Shown here piece after piece: positions 59,188-64,000 of a stretch of DNA of 64,000 nucleotides (its first letter is position 1; every line of letters starts with the position of its first letter). The notes below the pieces were generated by a model. It did not search any database. It was given only the letters and a program-made list of their open reading frames with translations, and was not told where the DNA came from. Made by a program: the position numbers and the translations under genes. This DNA comes from Schizophyllum amplum (taxonomy: Eukaryota > Basidiomycota > Agaricomycetes > Agaricales > Schizophyllaceae): assembly GCA_007026445.1 (NCBI GenBank), contig VDMD01000054.1, positions 116,873 through 180,872 on the forward strand. The letters run 5' to 3'.

Positions 59188-60974
59188 ATGACTGGAACGT
59201 TGCCTGCTTTCGATGAGCTGCCGCGCTACAAGGACATGGCGGGGTGTGCGTGGGGCGTGTGGGGGAAGGACGATCAGCTCGGGACGGTCAATATTCTGAC
59301 CGAGGAGGTGGTGAAGAGGGCGGCGACGGAGGAGATCAGGTATGTGCACTGTGTATGTCTTCACGGTATCTTTGAATTGACTCGGAGCCAGGACGGGGAA
59401 GACATGCTCTTTGAACTGGTGAGCACCGCGCTTGGTACTATGCGGATGATGCTAACGCGTTCCCAGGCCAATCAACTTCCCCGATGGTGTCAGTCATAGG
59501 CGTCTGCGCTCGGCGCGATCTGTACAGGAGGCTCATTCTACCACGCGTTTCTCAGCCTTCGTTCAAGCGCAAGGCGCCCGCCATCACGACGAAGACACTG
59601 GGCAGTCCGGTGGTCCGCGATGACGAAATTCACGTCGTATGTCGTTTCCTGCAGCTTGCTGTTCCCTCTGATACTCAGGCCGCATTCTCCCTCTACAGAA
59701 CACGCAGTCAGGCTCGCAGTGGGACGGCATGAAACATTTTGGGATTATAAAGGAGCAAGTTTACTACAGCGGGTAGGCGGATTCATTGCAGCATAGGCAG
59801 TCTCTCTCACGAAGTGCTCGCGGACGCAGTATCAAAGGCGAGGACATCCCGGAGGGTAGCTTCCCCATGCCCGATCCTCACAACATCGACCCAAAGCTCA
59901 AGCTCCTCGGTATCCAACGTGAGGTCCCCCATTTACTGCTCGAAACCCATCCCACCACTGGACTGACTCCTACGCAGATTGGGCCGAGCATGGAATCTGC
60001 GGGCGCGGCGTGCTGCTCGACATGGTGCGGTTTTACACCGAGGGCGGACGCTCGCTACCGTACGACCCCTGGACGGCGCACCCGGTTCCCCTCGCCGACA
60101 TTGAGGCCTGTGCGCGGAAGCAGGGCGTGGAGTTCCGCACAGGCGATATCCTGCTTCTTCGGCATGGGTACATGCAGAAGTGGAACACGAGCAAGCCGGA
60201 GGCGCTCGCGGCGCTGGCGGAGAAGGACGATACATTGTGAGTGGCTGTCCCCCCTGCGCGACATGGATACGGTTGGTGTAGCTGGCTGATGCACCTGGCA
60301 CAGCGCGGGTATTGAGCAATCGGAAGATATGAAGCGGTTCTTGTGGTATGTCGGCTTGGGCGCGTTGCTGAGCTATGATGGGCTGATGGTTGACGTGCAG
60401 GAATAACCACTTCGCCGCGGTTCCGCGTCCGACCAGCCGTCGCTTGAGGTATGTCTTTTGTTTTTGCCTTTGTCCGGCTGCTCATACTGTGTACCAGCGC
60501 TGGCCGGCACCTGAAGGGACGATACACCTTCATCAGGTAATTGCTTGTTTGTAAGGGTCCGAACACCATCTGACATGCGTGCGCTGTATCTAGACCATCC
60601 TTGGGTACGTTCACGAGTTGTATCTTGCGTCTACAGGTTTCTGACACATCTTCCTTCGCAGTTTATGGGGCATGCCTCTGGGTACGCAATACTTTGATTC
60701 TGAACCAGACGTATCTCATCTGCGCACAGGTGAACTCTTCGACCTCGAGCGAGTGTCGGACGAGTGCGCGAAGGCGGGACGGTGGACATTCTTCTTCTCG
60801 TCGTGGCCGATGAATATGTGCGTTGCTCTCTCTGCGTCGCCGTTTGCACTGACTGACCCTTTCATTCTTCTCCGACGTGCAGCATTGGTGGAGTGGCCGG
60901 CGCTCCTAACGCAGCAGTACGTCGTGCGGGTGGATGTTGAGTGTGTAACTGATTTCTCGCAGGCTTACTTTTGA
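59188..60974 (+). CDS. Cyclase-family metal-dependent hydrolase; two frame breaks
   Basis: The start ATG 59188 gives MTGTLPAFDELPRYKDMAGC. Spliced exons show WGVWGKDDQLGTVNILTEEV, WPINFPD, NTQSGSQWDGMKHFGIIKEQ (the fungal form of the metal-binding HxGTHxD region), GIQHWAEHGICGRGVLLDMV, GVEFRTGDILLLRHGYMQKW, PAPEGTIHLHQTILGLWGMP, GELFDLERVSDECAKAGRWT and GGVAGAPNAAAYF, ending at TGA 60972-60974. This is the putative cyclase family (PF04199), related to kynurenine formamidase and carboxylic amide or ester hydrolases; fungal members are mostly uncharacterised. Two single-base deletions are inferred, at about 59547 and at CC 60423-60424. The exon before the first is the least certain part. Confidence 0.75.
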
Positions 60975-61473
60975 GATGTTGTTGTCCGATGGGCGACGCT
61001 GGGGCGACGACAACACCGTAGGCACTGAACTCTGCTGTAACAGACACTATCCCAACAGTAACCAGGGACAATTTAGTATCATGGATGACTACTAGTACTT
61101 ACTGTCACCCGCCCTTGCACCACTTCGTTTTGTTTATCGCCACGCGGATGAGATGTTAACGCTTCGTCGTCGAGCAACCGCATGCATCGCGCAGTGGTAT
61201 GAACATGCGAGCAAAGGAATGGGGAACCTGCAGGAGGGACAGATGAGGGAATAGGATGGGAACACCGACTGAATGGACGGACGGGAAGGCATATGCTCCT
61301 TCTCCATGCTGATGGGTCGGATGTGGCATAAGAGATCGTCGACCCAAGACAGCAGAAATAGGTATTCCTGTTCGTAAGCCTGACCGTTACAGGGTATGCA
61401 TTAATGAAGTACATTGAAGTATTGCAGCGTCCAGATAGATGCGGTGGAAGTGATAAATAGACGGGCCAGGCGC
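60975..61473. other. Intergenic region between convergent genes
   Basis: About 500 bases between the cyclase and VMA7 3' ends; no gene recognised. Confidence 0.45.
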
Positions 61474-62052
61474 TCAAGCATCCCCAAAGAGCTTCTGCAC
61501 GCGCTTGAGAATGGAGTCCTTGGAGGGATCTGAGGGGATTGAGCAACTTGATACAACTGCAGGAGGAGATTGGGAGCACACCGTATGGGTGATCCTTGGA
61601 TGGGATCTCGAGGAGCGCAGGGAATGCCTGCTGGTATTTGTCCACTGTCGGCCGTATCTTCTCGGCCACCTATGATGAAGGGTGCTCAGCACGTATACAT
61701 GGTATAAGGTCAGTCACGCACGTGCTGGTTGATCAACAGTATAGCAATGTCCTTTCGCTCGGTAAACTCCTGGAACGCGGCTTCGATCGTCGATACCTGT
61801 GTCTCTGCAAGATCGCATATATTAGTAGACAGTATACAGTAGGCAGCGTATAGTACACGCACTGGCATCCACTATGAGAAAGTTCTTCTTCTGTTGGTCG
61901 TTGATGTGCCCTACGCCTGCAAGGAGGAGGCCTGTAATGGAGTCCTGTACATTCTCGTCATAAAACACCGCCGGACAGCAAGTGATAAAACCGCGTACCT
62001 CATCCCCGATGACAGCGATGAGATTCCTGTCTTTGAATGATGTGCTCGCCAT
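61474..62052 (-). CDS. VMA7: V-type ATPase subunit F
   Basis: Five short exons on the minus strand encode [38 protein letters not shown] then [27 protein letters not shown] then [27 protein letters not shown] then EIPSKDHPY, and [18 protein letters not shown], with TGA at 61474-61476. The order, length (about 120 residues) and wording match eukaryotic V-ATPase subunit F. It belongs to the central stalk of the V1 sector and couples ATP hydrolysis to proton pumping into the vacuole and endosomes. All introns join in phase and there is no frame break. Confidence 0.93.
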
Positions 62053-62924
62053 AATGTGCGGCGTCGCTGAACGAGGAGGACAAGGCTTGCGAGCTTTGGT
62101 CGTATTTGGCTCGCGACTGCGATGACACGTGGCATCGCCCTGACGCGCACGTTCTCAACATCAACCTCTCTCCCGACCTTTCCTTTCACGATTCATTCCA
62201 CGATCTTTCCGCTCAGCCATGATACAATCCGCTGGTATCGGTACTGCATATACTAACGCTTCAACCCAGTGGATTGTCCCACGGAGTCCCGCTCGTTCGC
62301 CCTGTCAACTCACTCCGGGCTGCTGACCGTGAAGATCACGTTACGGATTACTGACCCGCGATGCAACCCAGCAATACTTCACATTGCCTTTTCTCCTCCG
62401 CGCCGACGACGGCTATTTTCGCAACTCAGACTTACAGGTCTCGCCGCTCCATCCGATTCCCAGTGGCCGTGCTGTCCGCTACACATGCATCGACCGCGCT
62501 TTTGCCTTGGCCTGTCTGTATACCTTGGAAATATTTCTTCGGGGTCACCAACAGCTGGGGGTAAACGTACTACAAGTACAACGGACAGATTTCCAGGCAA
62601 ATCGTCTGCTCGCAATTGTCGTCACTAACCAAGTCTCTTGCTGACGCCGCGGCGTGCACTCGAGATGTCTCTTGTCCAGCGCATGGCCCCCGCTCCTCTG
62701 TACAGCCCGTTGCCCGACAAGCCCGACGAACGACGGGGCGGCCTCTCAAAGAGAAACATCTGACTCTGACTTTGGTCGTACGATTGAGCGCCCTCGACGC
62801 ACTTCCGCGGTCTCACCCCATACAAGTTTAGGGGAAATCTAGGTATATAAGCAAAGAGCTTCAGCCGTTCTTTCCTACCCTTCCACTCAATCCACGACAC
62901 CCCCGACAACTCAAGACGATCAAC
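62053..62924. other. Divergent intergenic region (VMA7 and Rds1-like promoters)
   Basis: About 870 bases. The TATATAA near 62844 belongs to the Rds1-like gene. Open frames at 62269-62831 have no recognisable domain. Confidence 0.45.
62844..62850 (+). promoter_or_regulatory. TATA box of the Rds1-like gene
   Basis: TATATAA in CTAGGTATATAAGC, about 75 bases upstream of the ATG at 62925. Confidence 0.6.
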
Positions 62925-64000
62925 ATGAAGACCGCCGCCATCGCCGTTGCCCTCGCCGCCACCGCGGTTAACGCCCTGCCGCACGAGAAGAGGGAGAACG
63001 ACTCCGGCGAGATCAACGGTGAGCTAGATTGTTCGTCACCCCTTACTCAGCACTGACTCCCCTTGAAGACACTGTCGTTCTGAACTACGCCCTCACTCTC
63101 GAGCACCTGGAGAATACATTCTACAAAACCGCGCTTGCCAACTACACCCAGGACGACTTCACCAACGCGGGTCTGCCCGACTTCGCGCGTGGCCGCTTCG
63201 AGGAGATCGGCAAGCACGAGCAGAGCCACGTTGATGTTCTGTCATCGGTGCTCGGCGACAGCGCGACGCAGGCCTGCGAGTACAACTTGTGAGTCTTTCG
63301 CCTTCTACGGCGATATGATTGTGCTGACAATATTCAAAGCCCTGTGACCGACCCCGCGTCGTTCGCAGCTCTGAGCCAGGTCCTTGAGGGTGTGGGCGTG
63401 TCGGCCTACGCAGGTGCTGCGCAGTATCTCACGAGCAAGGACGCGCTCACCGCCGCTGCTGTCATCCTGTCCACCGAGGCACGCCACGCCGCCTGGGTTG
63501 CGTCCGCCATCTCGCTCGAGAATCCGTGGAGCGGCGCTTACGATGTACGTGTTCTTCCGTTTAGGTTGCCGCGCTTCGTACTAATCATATTCTTGCAGAC
63601 GCCTCTGACGTTCAATGAGGTTTACTCCCTCGCGAGTGCATTCATCGTCTCCTGCCCCGACTCCAACCCGGCGCTGCCCTTCAAAGCGTTCCCCGTCCTC
63701 ACCCTCGGCACCGGCAAGCCCGGCGAGTCCGTCAGCGTGACCTACGCTAACGCGACGTCGTCCGACGAGGCCGACGATCAGACCGAGGATGATTCGACGG
63801 AGGACGATACGTCGGAGGATGCTTCGTCGGAGGATGATTCGTCGGAGGACAACTCGTCGAACGGCGAGGATTTCTACGTCGCCTTCTTCAGCGGTATGGA
63901 CAAAACGTTTGTGCAGGTGATTGACGGGATGGTCACGATCCCGGAGGGTTTGAAGGGCACGGTGTACGCGGTGGCCACCACCAACGACACTGCTGCCACT
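62925..64000 (+). CDS. Secreted Rds1-like protein with ferritin-like domain (3' end outside window)
   Basis: The start MKTAAIAVALAATAVNALPH is a signal peptide. After a 52-base intron the ferritin-like domain begins: DTVVLNYALTLEHLENTFYK, FEEIGKHEQSHVDVLSSVLG, PASFAALSQVLEGVGVSAY, LTSKDALTAAAVILSTEARH and AAWVASAIS, with Glu/His residues spaced as in Ferritin_2 (PF13668) proteins. The next exon (TPLTFNEVYSLASAFIVSC) leads to an acidic repeat region (EDDSTEDDTSEDASSEDDSS) and then a beta-rich C-terminal part that continues past base 64000. Fungal relatives are the Rds1 stress- and sexual-development-associated secreted proteins; biochemical function is not established. Visible introns are in phase with no breaks. 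Confidence 0.82.

Overview
The window is nuclear DNA of a filamentous basidiomycete, most likely a wood-decaying polypore-type agaricomycete. Genes are split by many ~45-60 bp GT-AG introns and coding exons are GC-rich. The gene set includes an AA14-like copper oxidase, a GH31 alpha-glucosidase, a GMC oxidoreductase, P450s and an Rds1-type ferritin-like protein, alongside clear housekeeping genes (mitochondrial GTP/GDP carrier, PDH E3-binding protein, NatC subunit NAA35/Mak10, PRP4 kinase, V-ATPase subunit F). No rRNA, tRNA or CRISPR was seen.

Layout. 0-11 kb: 3' part of a coiled-coil Uds1-like gene, an MFS transporter, two uncharacterised genes, a cluster of CGTGA/TCACG pentamers, and a PDP-like PP2C phosphatase. 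11.6-19 kb: GH31 alpha-glucosidase, an F-box/LRR-like gene, a C-terminal relic of a second GH31 copy, and GGC1 on the minus strand. 19.4-32.1 kb: two near-identical copies of an AA14-like gene on the minus strand. The left copy has lost its signal peptide and N-terminal histidine exons; the right copy is intact. The ~8.4 kb between them holds minisatellites, a ~135 bp direct repeat, one small spliced gene, a ~0.87 kb polypyrimidine tract and a G-rich tract. 32-36.3 kb: gene-poor. 36.4-46.4 kb: GMC oxidoreductase, PDX1-like E3BP, NAA35, a TA-flanked Tc1/mariner-type MITE, and a paralogue of the first F-box gene. 47.5-55.4 kb: two related P450s on the minus strand flanking a plus-strand secreted protein that resembles ETX/MTX2 (aerolysin-type) beta-pore-forming proteins. 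56.3-64 kb: PRP4 kinase, a cyclase-family hydrolase, VMA7 and the start of an Rds1-like gene.

Working themes. Secreted plant-polymer and sugar metabolism (AA14-like, GH31) and oxidative chemistry (GMC, P450s) are interspersed with unrelated housekeeping genes; I see no co-regulated operon-like unit. Mitochondrial functions recur (PDH phosphatase, PDH E3BP, GTP/GDP carrier), but they are scattered and probably coincidental neighbours.

Caution. Eight genes contain about sixteen single-base frame breaks in total. Fifteen look like one lost base, nearly all placeable in or beside a short G or C run, and one is an extra T. They occur with no in-frame nonsense codons and hit housekeeping genes (GGC1, PRP4 kinase). 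I read these mainly as consensus sequence errors, not as pseudogenes. Exon boundaries were set by eye and should be treated as good approximations.
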